The position numbers and the translations under genes were made by a program. Positions 43,413 to 52,277 of a stretch of DNA of 64,000 bases are shown one piece after another (within the stretch, counting starts at the first letter, position 1; every line of letters begins with the position of its first letter). Source of the stretch: PLanc-01 sp035342095 (lineage in GTDB: Bacteria > Planctomycetota > Phycisphaerae > Sedimentisphaerales > Anaerobacaceae); assembly GCA_035342095.1 (NCBI GenBank), contig DAOQWL010000023.1:4189-68188 (forward strand), in the 5' to 3' direction. The notes below the pieces were generated by a model. The model made no database searches and was not told the DNA's origin. It saw nothing but the letters and a program-made list of their open reading frames with translations.

Positions 43413-44864
43413 ATGTACACCGCCTACGCCAATGAGCTGATCGACGACGGCCTGCTGTACGAACAGCGGGACCGCACGTCCGATATCCAATTGTCGCCGG
43501 CCATGAATGCCATGCTGCTGGCAGCCTGGCTGGTGATCTGCGCCATCGGGTTCGGCGTCGTCTTCCTGGCCAGGAATACACTGGCCGGCGTGGCGGTCAT
43601 CGCGATCCCCACCCTCTTGGGCATGGTCGTCAAGCCGACGTTCGCGTTGTGCATCCTGATGCTGGTCCTCCCGACCGGCGCGGGCGTCGGGTTCCGCGAG
43701 GCCTTCAGTCTGGATCGCGGCGTAGGCGTGGCGCTGGCGGCCACCTTCCTCGTCAACGTGCTCCTGACCCGTCCTCGCCTGCGGGTTCGGCACAAGGCTC
43801 TCTGGGTCGCGGCGGGCATGAGCGTCTGGATCGGCGTCACGTCCCTGACGCAACCCAACCTCACCTGGGAGATGATCCGAGCGTTCACGCAGTTCCAGCT
43901 CGTCGTGCTGATCCTGATCGTGTACTGGATCCTCGAGACGAACCACGAAGGCACCTTCCGCTGGGCACTGCGGTCGTACGTCCTGGGCACGGTGGGCTCC
44001 ATCGTCCTGGCGATCAAGTCGGGCCAGGCCATTCGCGCCATGCAGGAGACGCGGGACGCGAGGTACGCCGCAACGCTTGGGCGAGCCATCGACGCCAACA
44101 TGCTCTCGGCGCTCATCGCCATCGCATTTCTCTCGGCGATCTACCTCTTCGCCCGCGACCGGAGCCTCCTGTGGCGGGCGGTCTACTTCGTCGCCCTGCT
44201 GTTCCTGCCGCTCATGATGATCCGGACAGGTTCTCGCGGCGGGCTGGTCGCACTGGCCTTCACGATGCTCTCGCCCTTGTTGTTCGTGCGCCAGGTGCTT
44301 CGTCGGCCGGCCCTGGCGGCCCTGCTGCTAATCGCCATCGTCGTTGCCTCCGCCTCCGCGGGCGTACTGATCCAGCAACAGGGCGTCGAGGGCTCCGTCC
44401 TGCAGCGTCTGACGGATGTCGGGCGGGCCAGGCAGGCGATAGAGTTCCGCATGTCGGCGGTCCGCAATGCTCTCGACGCGGTGCTGGTCTGGCCGATGGG
44501 GACGGGCTACTGGAGCTGGTTCGAGCGGTCGGGCAGCGCGATCTGGCCGCACAACGATCTGATCTTCTCGCTCGGCGTCTACGGCGTGCCCGGCGCAATC
44601 CTCTTCACCGCTTTCGTCGTCCTGCTGATGCGAACCGTCAGGCGAACCCCTCTGACCGTCGAGAAGCTGTACGCCCGGGCGGTGCTCACCTTCCTGCTCG
44701 TGATGGGACTCAACATCAAGCAGGTCTCCGCAAAGTACTACTGGGTCTTTCTGGCCTTCGTCCTGGCGGCCGAGCGGGTTGCCTGGTGGCACACCGAACA
44801 GGAAGAGAAACTGACCGAAGAAGCTCACCACAGAGACACAGAGGACACTGAGATGCAGACATAG
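43413..44864 (+). CDS. O-antigen ligase/polymerase family protein (Wzy-like)
   Basis: 483-residue membrane protein with about ten helices and the Wzy_C-type signature around IRTGSRGGLVALAFTMLSPL, followed by a periplasmic loop and WPHNDLIFSLGVYGVPGAIL. Such proteins polymerise or ligate lipid-linked oligosaccharides on the outer face of the membrane. It starts at ATG 43413, 42 bp after the Fe-S protein. The last 15 residues (HHRDTEDTEMQT) are encoded by one arm of a palindromic repeat (44825-44931) and are probably an acquired tail. Confidence 0.87.
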   Translation: MYTAYANELIDDGLLYEQRDRTSDIQLSPAMNAMLLAAWLVICAIGFGVVFLARNTLAGVAVIAIPTLLGMVVKPTFALCILMLVLPTGAGVGFREAFSLDRGVGVALAATFLVNVLLTRPRLRVRHKALWVAAGMSVWIGVTSLTQPNLTWEMIRAFTQFQLVVLILIVYWILETNHEGTFRWALRSYVLGTVGSIVLAIKSGQAIRAMQETRDARYAATLGRAIDANMLSALIAIAFLSAIYLFARDRSLLWRAVYFVALLFLPLMMIRTGSRGGLVALAFTMLSPLLFVRQVLRRPALAALLLIAIVVASASAGVLIQQQGVEGSVLQRLTDVGRARQAIEFRMSAVRNALDAVLVWPMGTGYWSWFERSGSAIWPHNDLIFSLGVYGVPGAILFTAFVVLLMRTVRRTPLTVEKLYARAVLTFLLVMGLNIKQVSAKYYWVFLAFVLAAERVAWWHTEQEEKLTEEAHHRDTEDTEMQT

Positions 44865-44931
44865 GAAGGTGAGAACTTCCCTTCTTATGTTCTGTCCTTT
44901 GTGCTCTGTGACCTCTGTGCCTCTGTGGTGA
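44825..44931. repeat. CACAGAGRCACAGAG-type inverted repeat at the end of the ligase gene
   Basis: Left arm from TCACCACAGAG (44825) and right arm ending CTCTGTGGTGA (44931) pair over about 30 bases. The left arm is coding (ligase C-terminus), the stop lies in the loop, and the right arm is just before the next GTG start. Confidence 0.82.
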
Positions 44932-44940
44932 AAAACGAAA

Positions 44941-46176
44941 GTGGTGACGGTGCTGCGGATACTGGCGATCAGCCATATGTTTCCGTCCACGTTCTTGCAG
45001 CGGCACGGGGTCTTCATCTGCCGCGAGGCGCAGGTCCTCCGCAAGCATGGGATCGAGACCTCGTTTCTGGTCGGTCGGCCGTGGACGCCGTGGCCTCTGT
45101 ACTATGTTCCACGATGGCGGAAGTACGGGCCCGCGAATCCGCTGGTAGCGCCCGACGGACTTCAGGCAAGACCCGTCGCCTACCTGCGACCGCCTGGATT
45201 CGGGTTTCGGCGATTCGAGGGCGGCTCGATGGCTCGCAGCATGCTTTCCACGGCGAAGGACTGGCACAGGCGGGAGCCGTTCGACCTGGTGATGGGCGTC
45301 TCCATGCTCCCGGACGCTGAAGCCGCGGCGGTCGTAGGCAAACGGTTGTGCTTGCCCGTCGTCAGTCTGGCGGTGGGCAGCGACGTGATGGTGTACCCGG
45401 ATCGGATGCCGGTCCTGTGGCGACGGCTCTGTGACACGCTGGAGCAGGTGGATCTACCCGTTGGCGTCAGCGAGTCCATCTGCACAAGACTGGCCCAGAC
45501 GGGTAAGTGCCGTCGAGAGCCGCTGTGCATCCGCCTGAGCCGGGACACGACGCAATTCGCGCCGGCCGACGACAAGAGCCGGGTTCGCGCCCGCCTGGGC
45601 TGGCCCGCGGAGAACATCGTAGCGATCTACGTGGGCGGGCTGGTCGAGACCAAGGGAATGAGTGAACTGGCGGCGGCAATGGAGCCCCTGCTGAACAGCC
45701 ACTCGCGTCTGCAACTTGTCTGCGTCGGGGATGGACCGGCGCGGGATCGACTGGCGACTCTCGCGAGCCGCGTGGGCCGCAAAGACGCCGTCCTCATGGC
45801 GGGCAATGTCCCACCCGAGGAGGTCCCACTGTTCTTGCAGGCATCCGATTTCCTGGTCCTGCCGTCGCACAGCGAGGGATTGCCCCAGGCGGTGCTGGAG
45901 GCGATGAACTGCGGCCTGGCCGTCGTAGCGACCCGCGTGGGCGGTATCCCCGAGGCGGTGATCGACGGGCGGACCGGCCTGCTTGTCGAGGCAAGGAACT
46001 CCGAGCAGCTTCGCGACGCGATGGAGCGGATGATTGGCGACGAGGCCTTCTGCGCAGCCGCCGGTCGCGCGGGCCTGGCGCACGCCCGCGAGGCCTTTGA
46101 CTCCGAGCGCAACGCGGAACGATTCGCCGAGGCCCTGAAGTCCCTGGCCGAGGGTGGCACGGTCAAACTTGCTTGA
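44941..46176 (+). CDS. Glycosyltransferase family 4
   Basis: Transfers a sugar from a nucleotide donor with retention of configuration, on the inner face of the membrane. The 411-residue protein has a GT-B fold: N-terminal ILAISHMFPSTFLQRHGVFI with an acceptor-side domain, then AIYVGGLVETKGMSELAAAM and the donor-site motif FLVLPSHSEGLPQAVLEAMN, whose E-x7-E glutamates are present. The start is GTG 44941, ten bases after the repeat hairpin; no strong ribosome binding site. One of four GT4 enzymes in the locus. Confidence 0.92.
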   Translation: MVTVLRILAISHMFPSTFLQRHGVFICREAQVLRKHGIETSFLVGRPWTPWPLYYVPRWRKYGPANPLVAPDGLQARPVAYLRPPGFGFRRFEGGSMARSMLSTAKDWHRREPFDLVMGVSMLPDAEAAAVVGKRLCLPVVSLAVGSDVMVYPDRMPVLWRRLCDTLEQVDLPVGVSESICTRLAQTGKCRREPLCIRLSRDTTQFAPADDKSRVRARLGWPAENIVAIYVGGLVETKGMSELAAAMEPLLNSHSRLQLVCVGDGPARDRLATLASRVGRKDAVLMAGNVPPEEVPLFLQASDFLVLPSHSEGLPQAVLEAMNCGLAVVATRVGGIPEAVIDGRTGLLVEARNSEQLRDAMERMIGDEAFCAAAGRAGLAHAREAFDSERNAERFAEALKSLAEGGTVKLA

Positions 46177-46334
46177 CCGTGCTCCATTCGATGCGGCCCG
46201 CAACGTGGCAAGACACGCTCAAGCTGCGCTTGGGCGTGGCACCCAGCACAAATCCCTGCTGCTGGTGGCCCGCGGGCACTTGTAGAACGGCGATTCGACT
46301 CCAGAGTAACGTGAATGGATCGAACAGAATCCTG
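46177..46334. other. Hairpin-rich gap between two glycosyltransferase genes
   Basis: The frame of the next gene is open back to TTG 46173, but the stretch contains inverted repeats (CGCTCAAGC 46216-46224 with GCTTGGGCG 46228-46236; another around 46238-46271) and encodes an unprotein-like segment rich in Cys, Trp and Pro. I regard it as repeat-derived spacer. Confidence 0.5.
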
Positions 46335-47492
46335 ATGACTGATGCACCGAAACCGCGACGAGCCAAGGTCTGCGTGCTGACCTCGGTCCACATCCCGTTC
46401 GACGGACGGGTCTTCCACAAGGAGGCCCGCAGTCTCGCGAAGGCCGGCTACGAGGTGGTCCTCATCGCCCGACACGACAAAGAGGAGACGGTGGGAGGCG
46501 TCCGCGTCGTGCCGTTGGCGGAGCCGAGGAACCGCCTCCAGCGGATGACGAAGGTCCTCTGGCGGCTCTACCGCCTGGCGGTCCAGGAGAACGCGGACGT
46601 GTACCATTTCCACGATCCCGAGCTGATCGTCGTGGGCCTGCTCCTGAAGCTGTGGGGCAAGAAGGTGATCTGGGACGTCCACGAGCACTATCCGAACGCA
46701 ATCCGCGACAAGTACTATCTGTCCAAGCCGCTGCGTCGCGTGATCAGCAAGTCCTTCGATCTCTTCGAGCGTGCGGCGGTCGGGTTCTTCGACTATGTGA
46801 TCTACACCACGCCGGTCGTGGGCACCCGGTATCAGAGGATGAAGGTCCGCTCAGGGCGAATCGAAAACTACCCCATCGTCGAGTTGTCCCAAGCGTTCGC
46901 GAGGGACCCGCAGGAGAAGATCATCTTCCTGGGCGGGATGTCGCCGATTCGCGGGCTTGTCCAGGTGATCGAGGCTTTCAGTCTCGTATCGAAGAAGCAC
47001 CCGAGTTGGGAACTCTGCCTGGTCGGAGTGTACCATCCGAAGTCGTTCGAGCAGGAATTGAAGGACCTGGCGGATCGCCTGGGCGTCGCGACCAACGTGA
47101 AATTCCTCGCCTGGGTGCCCTACGAGGAGAAGGAGCGTCTCTCGTCGCAGGCGTCGATGGGGATCATCACCTACCTGCCCTACTCGAACAACACGAGCTG
47201 CCTGCCGAACAAGCTGTTCGACTACATGCTCGTGGGCCTGCCCGTCATCGCATCGGACTTCCCGCTCTATCGGGAGGTCGTGGAGCCCGCTCGCTGCGGG
47301 GTTCTCGTCGATCCGTCGAGGCCCGACCAGATCGCCCAGGCGATGGAGCACCTGATCGAGCACCCGCAGGAAGCTCGGGAGATGGGACAGCGAGGCCGCC
47401 GCGCCGTCCTGGAGAAGTACAACTGGGAGAAAGAGAGCGAACGGCTGTTGTCGATTTACGACCAAGTACTCAACCCCCTGGGAGAACGGTGA
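46335..47492 (+). CDS. Glycosyltransferase family 4
   Basis: 385-residue GT-B enzyme. Begins AKVCVLTSVHIPFDGRVFHK after a short N-terminus, with VYHFHDPELIVVGLLLKLWG and VIWDVHEHYPNAIRDKYYLS in the acceptor half. KIIFLGGMSPIRGLVQVIEA and SCLPNKLFDYMLVGLPVIAS are in the donor half. The family of such proteins includes teichuronic and capsular sugar transferases; donor and acceptor are unknown. I use ATG 46335 instead of the track-open TTG at 46173 since the intervening codons are repeat-derived. The next gene starts one base after its stop. Confidence 0.9.
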   Translation: MTDAPKPRRAKVCVLTSVHIPFDGRVFHKEARSLAKAGYEVVLIARHDKEETVGGVRVVPLAEPRNRLQRMTKVLWRLYRLAVQENADVYHFHDPELIVVGLLLKLWGKKVIWDVHEHYPNAIRDKYYLSKPLRRVISKSFDLFERAAVGFFDYVIYTTPVVGTRYQRMKVRSGRIENYPIVELSQAFARDPQEKIIFLGGMSPIRGLVQVIEAFSLVSKKHPSWELCLVGVYHPKSFEQELKDLADRLGVATNVKFLAWVPYEEKERLSSQASMGIITYLPYSNNTSCLPNKLFDYMLVGLPVIASDFPLYREVVEPARCGVLVDPSRPDQIAQAMEHLIEHPQEAREMGQRGRRAVLEKYNWEKESERLLSIYDQVLNPLGER

Positions 47493-47493
47493 T

Positions 47494-48588
47494 ATGTCCA
47501 AGATCCTGCTGGTCGTCGGGGCACGACCGAACTTCATGAAGATGGCCCCGCTGTACTTCGAGATGGTCAAGGCCGAAGGGCTGGCTCCCTCAATCGTCCA
47601 TACAGGCCAGCACTACGACTACGCGATGTCCCAGGCGTTCTTCGAGGATCTCGAGCTGCCTCAGCCCGATTTCTTCCTCGGCGCCGGATCGGGCTCCCAT
47701 GCGGAACAGACCGCCAGAATCATGGTCGAATTCGAGAAGGTGCTCCTGGCCCAGAGGCCCGATCTCGTGGTCGTCTTCGGCGACGTGAACTCCACCGTCG
47801 CATGCAGCCTGACGGCCAAGAAACTGCTGGTCCCCGTCGCGCACGTGGAGGCAGGTCTGCGAAGCTTCGACGAGACGATGCCCGAGGAGATCAACCGCCG
47901 GGTGACCGACGCCATCTCGGACCTGTTATTCACTCCCAGCCCCGACGGCGATGAGAACCTGATCCGCGAGGGCGTCGCGAGACACAAGATTCACCAGGTC
48001 GGAAATATCATGATCGATTCGCTCCGCACGATCCTGGCTAAGATCGACCAGGATCACCAGGACCGCATCGTCGGCCAGTTCGGCGTCCGGAAGGGGCGAT
48101 ACGTGCTCGTGACGCTGCATCGGCCCTCGAACGTCGATGACCGCCAGGGTCTTGAGCAGATCCTGACGTATCTCGGCCGGCTGTCCGGGCAGATCCCGGT
48201 GATCTTCCCGATGCACCCGAGGACCCGCAAGAACGTCGAGAACCTCTGCATCGAAGCGTCTTCGCCCGACAGCTTGCGGATCGTGGAGCCTGTGCGATAC
48301 CGGGAGTTCATCACGCTCGAAAGGAACGCCCGGTTCATTCTGACCGACTCCGGCGGCATCCAGGAGGAGACGACCTATCTGGGTCTGCCCTGCTTGACGC
48401 TGCGGCCGAACACCGAACGGCCCGTCACGATCACCGAGGGCACGAACGAACTGGTCGATATGACCAACATCGAGAAGCACACGGCGAACATCCTCGCGGG
48501 ACAGTGGAAACAGGGCAAGGTCCCTTCGCAGTGGGACGGCCGGACCGCTGAGCGAATCACCAAGGTGGTGGCCGACTCGTCATCCTGA
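47494..48588 (+). CDS. wecB: UDP-N-acetylglucosamine 2-epimerase (non-hydrolysing)
   Basis: Interconverts UDP-GlcNAc and UDP-ManNAc in the cytoplasm. The 364-residue protein has the full set: ILLVVGARPNFMKMAPLYFE, IVHTGQHYDYAMSQAFFEDL, VVVFGDVNSTVACSLTAKKL, VAHVEAGLRSFDETMPEEIN, ILTDSGGIQEETTYLGLPCL and LRPNTERPVTITEGTNELV. It predicts N-acetylmannosamine or a derivative in the polysaccharide. It begins one base after the preceding stop and a GGAGAACGG sequence lies upstream. A repeat-rich 775-bp gap follows. Confidence 0.95.
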   Translation: MSKILLVVGARPNFMKMAPLYFEMVKAEGLAPSIVHTGQHYDYAMSQAFFEDLELPQPDFFLGAGSGSHAEQTARIMVEFEKVLLAQRPDLVVVFGDVNSTVACSLTAKKLLVPVAHVEAGLRSFDETMPEEINRRVTDAISDLLFTPSPDGDENLIREGVARHKIHQVGNIMIDSLRTILAKIDQDHQDRIVGQFGVRKGRYVLVTLHRPSNVDDRQGLEQILTYLGRLSGQIPVIFPMHPRTRKNVENLCIEASSPDSLRIVEPVRYREFITLERNARFILTDSGGIQEETTYLGLPCLTLRPNTERPVTITEGTNELVDMTNIEKHTANILAGQWKQGKVPSQWDGRTAERITKVVADSSS

Positions 48589-48738
48589 ACAACAACGAGG
48601 GACCTGGCTCGCGGTCGCGAAAAGCCCCAGGGATGTGCGCATGTCCGTATCTGCACTGCAAAGGCGCAAGATCTTGTTTTCTTAGCAAGCATTTTGAACG
48701 AGGATGATACAAGTGCTGGAAACGAAAGGAATTGTATT

Positions 48739-48816
48739 TCACGCAGAGACGCAGGGACGCAGAGTTCAAGATGCGTTCTTTCTTGCTCCTCTCTGCGTCT
48801 CCGCGTCTCTGCGTGA
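48739..48816. repeat. CGCAGAGACGCAGAG-type inverted repeat
   Basis: Arms 48739-48764 and 48791-48816 are 26-base inverted repeats differing at two positions, beginning TCACGCAGAGACGC. This is the third member of the family seen at 34424 and 44825. It is intergenic. Confidence 0.85.
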
Positions 48817-48825
48817 GTCCATTTT

Positions 48826-48997
48826 GGTTGCGGCCGAAGGCCGCTCCAAGCGGGCAGGGGTTCACCGAACCCCTGGATTGTCATTCCCGCCTCTCGTCGT
48901 GTTATTCGCGCGCAAGCGGGAATCCATTCTTTCGGTTGCGTCTCCTCACGCGGTTCATGGATTCCTGCTTCACTTGGAGCGGCCTTCGGCCGCAACC
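48826..48997. mobile_element. 172-bp element with perfect 25-bp terminal inverted repeats
   Basis: 48826-48850 and 48973-48997 are exact inverted copies beginning GGTTGCGGCCGAAGG. The interior carries GTCATTCCCGC and GCGGGAATCCA, a second inverted pair of the widespread intergenic type also at 16019. No coding content. Confidence 0.8.
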
Positions 48998-49009
48998 CAA
49001 GCGTGAGTG

Positions 49010-49233
49010 CATCTGGTCTCGAGTCCGTTCGTGTCTCTTGGGGGCGCCGCCCCCAAACCCCCGGCATTTGACGCATTGGGCCAATAGCATGGGTAACAGG
49101 AGCAGTGGACTCGCGCCTCGGCGTGCCTTCCCACCATGCTGCTGGCGCAAAGCGCAAAATGTCGGGGGGCCGGGGGCAGCGCCCCCGGTCGTACGGTGCG
49201 GTCCCGACCCTGGGTACGCGAGGACCGGATGAG
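49010..49233. mobile_element. MITE-like inverted-repeat element, copy 2
   Basis: Bounded by CATCTGG on the left and CCGGATG on the right. Its left arm matches copy 1 closely over the segment from TTGGGG.. and CCCCAAACCCC through TTGGGCCAATAGCATGG (49037-49091). The right arm contains CCATGCTGCTGGCGCAAAGC, the imperfect complement. It follows the 25-bp-TIR element by 12 bases. Confidence 0.72.
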
Positions 49234-49274
49234 GCCAGAATGCTTGCCAGGAAGACAGGATGTTGCGCCTGTGC

Positions 49275-49345
49275 AGTGGAGGAATGACAGTGTCTGGTCC
49301 GTGCCTCGTCGTCATGTGAGTGGCCGCAAGAATGGTCATGTACCC
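49275..49345. repeat. Partial copy of the repeat at 16110-16165
   Basis: GGAGGAATGACAG..GCCTCGTCGTCATG..GGCCGCAAGAATGGTCATG parallels GGAGGAATAACGG..GCCTCGTCACCCCATG..GACCGCAAGAACGGTC at 16110-16165. It lies directly before the 3' end of the convergent exported-protein gene. Confidence 0.5.
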
Positions 49346-49363
49346 CACAGGAATCCTCTCTCG

Positions 49364-50722
49364 TCACGGAAACGCGCGGGTTGGGGAAACTGAGAGAAGC
49401 CTCGCGGCCCAGGCCTCGAAGCACGGCGGCGCTTCCTTCATCGTCTTGTTCTGCGCGCCGTCGGGCAGGTTGGGACCGCCATTGGTGAGGTCGTAGGCGA
49501 TGGAGAGGAACAGCTCCTCGATGTTCGCGTCGCAGGCGGCCAGTCGATGCCAGCCGAACCAGAGGTTGCCGCCCCGCCCGGCCTGCAGCTTGCCGAGCGG
49601 ACAGTCGCTGCCGTCAACGTAGTTGTTGAAGTAGAGCGGTCCCTTCTCGGGCGCCCAGATCCGATGGTAGAGCGTATTGGCCAGACCATTCAGGACGCTC
49701 TGATCGATCAGCCCCTCGTCGTAGGCCCTGGCCGCAAGCCATGCAGTGCGATTGGCGTGCGACGTGTCCAGCACACCGGTCGGGTTGTTCGGGTCGAGAT
49801 CCCGAATGGACAGCCAGGTGACGCCGTCGTTGCCGACGACGACGGCCAATCCCCAATCCTCAGGGATCTGCTCAGGCATCCGGTCCTCGCACGGCGCGAG
49901 CTGGTTGGGATCGTTGCGAGGGGTCAGATACAGATCCACGAGGAGCTTCGCCCACTCATCGTAGGGGTAGCCATCGTATCCCATCGCGTGGAGGTCCAGG
50001 CAGATGCAGGCGAAGTGCTCCCGCGCGTCGCGCCCGGAATTCAGTGAGAGCAGGAGGTACTTGCAGGAATCCGGACCGGTCAGGTGCTGCCGGCCGATCG
50101 ATGGGTTGTATTGGAGCCACTTGCCGACGATGTCCCGCTCGACGAAATCGGCGATCTGCGCCGCCTCGGGCACATCGAGCTCGTCCAGGAGCCTGGCCAC
50201 CATGAGGAACCCGGCGGCGCCCTGGAAGTCGCAGAGCTGGCTGTGTCCCCCGGTCTCTTTCGCAACAGAGTCCAGATAGAAGCAAGGCCAGCGACCCCGT
50301 GACTGACCATGCCAGACCAGGGGTTGGAGGTTCTCGTTGGCCGCCGCGATGGCGTAGAGCACGAGGATCATCGCACGGTCCAGACACGCGACGCTGTCGG
50401 TCGCACGCCACATGTCGATGCAGGCCTGGAGTTCGCGCCGCATGTGGTAGAGGGTCATCGCATCGCTGAGGTCCCGGCCCCGGTTGGCCGCGTCGAGAAT
50501 CGCGAGGTCCCGCTCGAAGGCTGCGATCAGGCGAGCAAGAAGCAAGGAGCGGTTCTCCCGGGCCAGCGGCGCATACGCCGGATTCAGCGCAGGCAGCGAA
50601 TCTCCGTCGTCCTGCTCGCCCGCGTCGGCCGGCAGGTTCAAGGCGAGGACACAGCAGATGCCGACGATTACCCCCGTGACAAGCCCGGGCCATATCCGTA
50701 CCCTGGACGCCCAGTGGCTCAT
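49364..50722 (-). CDS. Exported helical (alpha/alpha-toroid-like) protein, function not recognised
   Basis: 452-residue protein, the only long minus-strand gene inside the polysaccharide locus. A signal peptide (LVTGVIVGICCVLALNLPADA) is followed by regular helical pairs (SLLLARLIAAFERDLAILDA, MTLYHMRRELQACIDMWRAT, AMILVLYAIAAANENLQPLV) and conserved-looking motifs such as DGYPYDEWAKLLVDLY and SHANRTAWLAARAYDEG. This texture is that of an alpha/alpha toroid, the fold of many polysaccharide lyases and unsaturated-glucuronyl hydrolases, but I see no definite active site. A GGGAGGG box sits before ATG 50722; the frame extends to 50920 without a matching start. Position suggests trimming of the polysaccharide, as inference. 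Confidence 0.75.
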   Translation of the reverse strand: MSHWASRVRIWPGLVTGVIVGICCVLALNLPADAGEQDDGDSLPALNPAYAPLARENRSLLLARLIAAFERDLAILDAANRGRDLSDAMTLYHMRRELQACIDMWRATDSVACLDRAMILVLYAIAAANENLQPLVWHGQSRGRWPCFYLDSVAKETGGHSQLCDFQGAAGFLMVARLLDELDVPEAAQIADFVERDIVGKWLQYNPSIGRQHLTGPDSCKYLLLSLNSGRDAREHFACICLDLHAMGYDGYPYDEWAKLLVDLYLTPRNDPNQLAPCEDRMPEQIPEDWGLAVVVGNDGVTWLSIRDLDPNNPTGVLDTSHANRTAWLAARAYDEGLIDQSVLNGLANTLYHRIWAPEKGPLYFNNYVDGSDCPLGKLQAGRGGNLWFGWHRLAACDANIEELFLSIAYDLTNGGPNLPDGAQNKTMKEAPPCFEAWAARLLSVSPTRAFP

Positions 50723-50922
50723 TTCCAAAACCCTCCCTGCGGTTTCACAACAGCCCACGCATCGGGCGACGTTGTCTGGACATGTGCTGCGAAGCATCCT
50801 GCGATCGCGTTCGGTCTTCCAGGCCGGATGCGCCAGCACGTTTGACGCGGAAGTATAGCCAAGATACACAGCCCAGGCAAGCACAGAAGTGAGCCGAGTC
50901 TCTTTTTTCTGGATTGGCACGC

Positions 50923-52176
50923 ATGAGGATACTGTACATTCACCAGTACTTCGCTTCCCGCAAGGGCCGAACCGGGACGAGATCGTATGAGTTCGGCCGC
51001 TACTTGGCCGGCAAGGGCCACGAGGTAACGATGATCACCTCGGGCGTGGCCAACGCGGAATTCCCCCTGGGTCCGGACGGGAAGGACGGCCAATACGAGG
51101 TGGACGGGATTCGCATCCTGTCCGTCGCCGGCGGGTACAACGATCCGTACATGGGCACCCGCATGGGCGGCATGCGGCGGATGCTCAAGTTCTGTGGATT
51201 CTGCCGAGCAGCCGTGCGGGCAGGCAAGGACGAGATCCCGCCGCACGTCGTCTTCGCTACCCACACCCCGCTGACCGCGGGCTGGGCGGGCGCAGCCCTG
51301 GGACGGCACTTCGGCATGCCCTTCGTGTTTGAGGTCCGCGACCTCTGGCCGGAGGCTCTCGTCAATGTGGGCGCCCTTCACAACCCAGTCGCGATAGGCC
51401 TGATGAGACGGGCAGCACGACGCATCTATCGTGACGCTAATCACATTATTGCCCTGTCTCCCGGGATCAAGCAGGGCATCGTGCAGGCCGGGATCGACGA
51501 GGAGAAAATCACGGTGATTCCGAATGCCAGCGATCTCGACCTATTCAGGCCGGACCTGGACGGCGCAGCCTCCCGCGAGAAACTGGGCCTTGGCAAGCGG
51601 TTCGCTGCCATCTACTTCGGAGCGATGGGCATGGCGAATGGCCTGGAATATGTGGTCAAGGCCGCCACGATCCTCACGGAACGCAAGAACAAAGACATCG
51701 TGATCGTCCTCCACGGCGACGGCGGCAGGAGGCGCAAACTGGAGGAGATGGCCCGTCGCAGCAAGCTCGCCAATGTCGTGTTCAGCGATCTGGTATCCGA
51801 CAAGGACCAGATCGCCCGGATCGTAGCGGGTTGCGACGTGTGCCTGACGATCTACCGCGCAGCGAAGGAACAGACTTGGTCGCCCAACAAGATGTTCGAT
51901 TCGCTGGCGGCGGGCAAGCCTGTGGTGATCAACGTCGGGGGCTGGCTCGGGGAAACGGTCGAGCGCAACGAGTGCGGCATTCGCGTCGATCCGGTCCGGC
52001 CGGAGACGCTGGCCGACACGTTGGTCAAGCTGGCAAACGAACCCAATCTGTGCAAACGGATGGGTGCGAACGCCCGGGCGCTGGCCGAGCGGGAGTTCGA
52101 CCGCAACCGCCTGGCAGCCCAATTCGAAGAAGTGCTTGTGGGAGCGACCCAGCGGTATCTGATTAGCGGTCGGTAA
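50923..52176 (+). CDS. Glycosyltransferase family 4 (WbuB-like)
   Basis: 417-residue GT-B enzyme that opens MRILYIHQYFASRKGRTGTR, then EFGRYLAGKGHEVTMITSGV and FVFEVRDLWPEALVNVGALH, as in WbuB/FnlB-associated transferases that often add N-acetylfucosamine-type sugars. The donor domain has AIYFGAMGMANGLEYVVKAA and WSPNKMFDSLAAGKPVVINV. ATG 50923 is the family start; the TTG nine bases upstream is not needed. It resumes the plus-strand locus after the repeat island and the divergent exported protein. The donor sugar is unproven. Confidence 0.9.
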   Translation: MRILYIHQYFASRKGRTGTRSYEFGRYLAGKGHEVTMITSGVANAEFPLGPDGKDGQYEVDGIRILSVAGGYNDPYMGTRMGGMRRMLKFCGFCRAAVRAGKDEIPPHVVFATHTPLTAGWAGAALGRHFGMPFVFEVRDLWPEALVNVGALHNPVAIGLMRRAARRIYRDANHIIALSPGIKQGIVQAGIDEEKITVIPNASDLDLFRPDLDGAASREKLGLGKRFAAIYFGAMGMANGLEYVVKAATILTERKNKDIVIVLHGDGGRRRKLEEMARRSKLANVVFSDLVSDKDQIARIVAGCDVCLTIYRAAKEQTWSPNKMFDSLAAGKPVVINVGGWLGETVERNECGIRVDPVRPETLADTLVKLANEPNLCKRMGANARALAEREFDRNRLAAQFEEVLVGATQRYLISGR

Positions 52177-52277
52177 CGGGTTTCGAGACTACCCTGTTTA
52201 CAGGCCGGCCCGAATCGACGATGATGTCGTTCTCGGACCGGAGCATTAGAACTGACAGGCAGTCTGAAGGGATGACC

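Noticed and set aside
46173..46334. N-terminal extension of the second GT4 enzyme from TTG 46173
   Set aside because: The added residues are Cys/Trp/Pro-rich and encoded by hairpin repeats; homologues begin near AKVCVLTSVH.
48739..49345. CRISPR array
   Set aside because: The repeats are different inverted-repeat families without regular spacing or unique spacers of equal length, and no cas gene is present.
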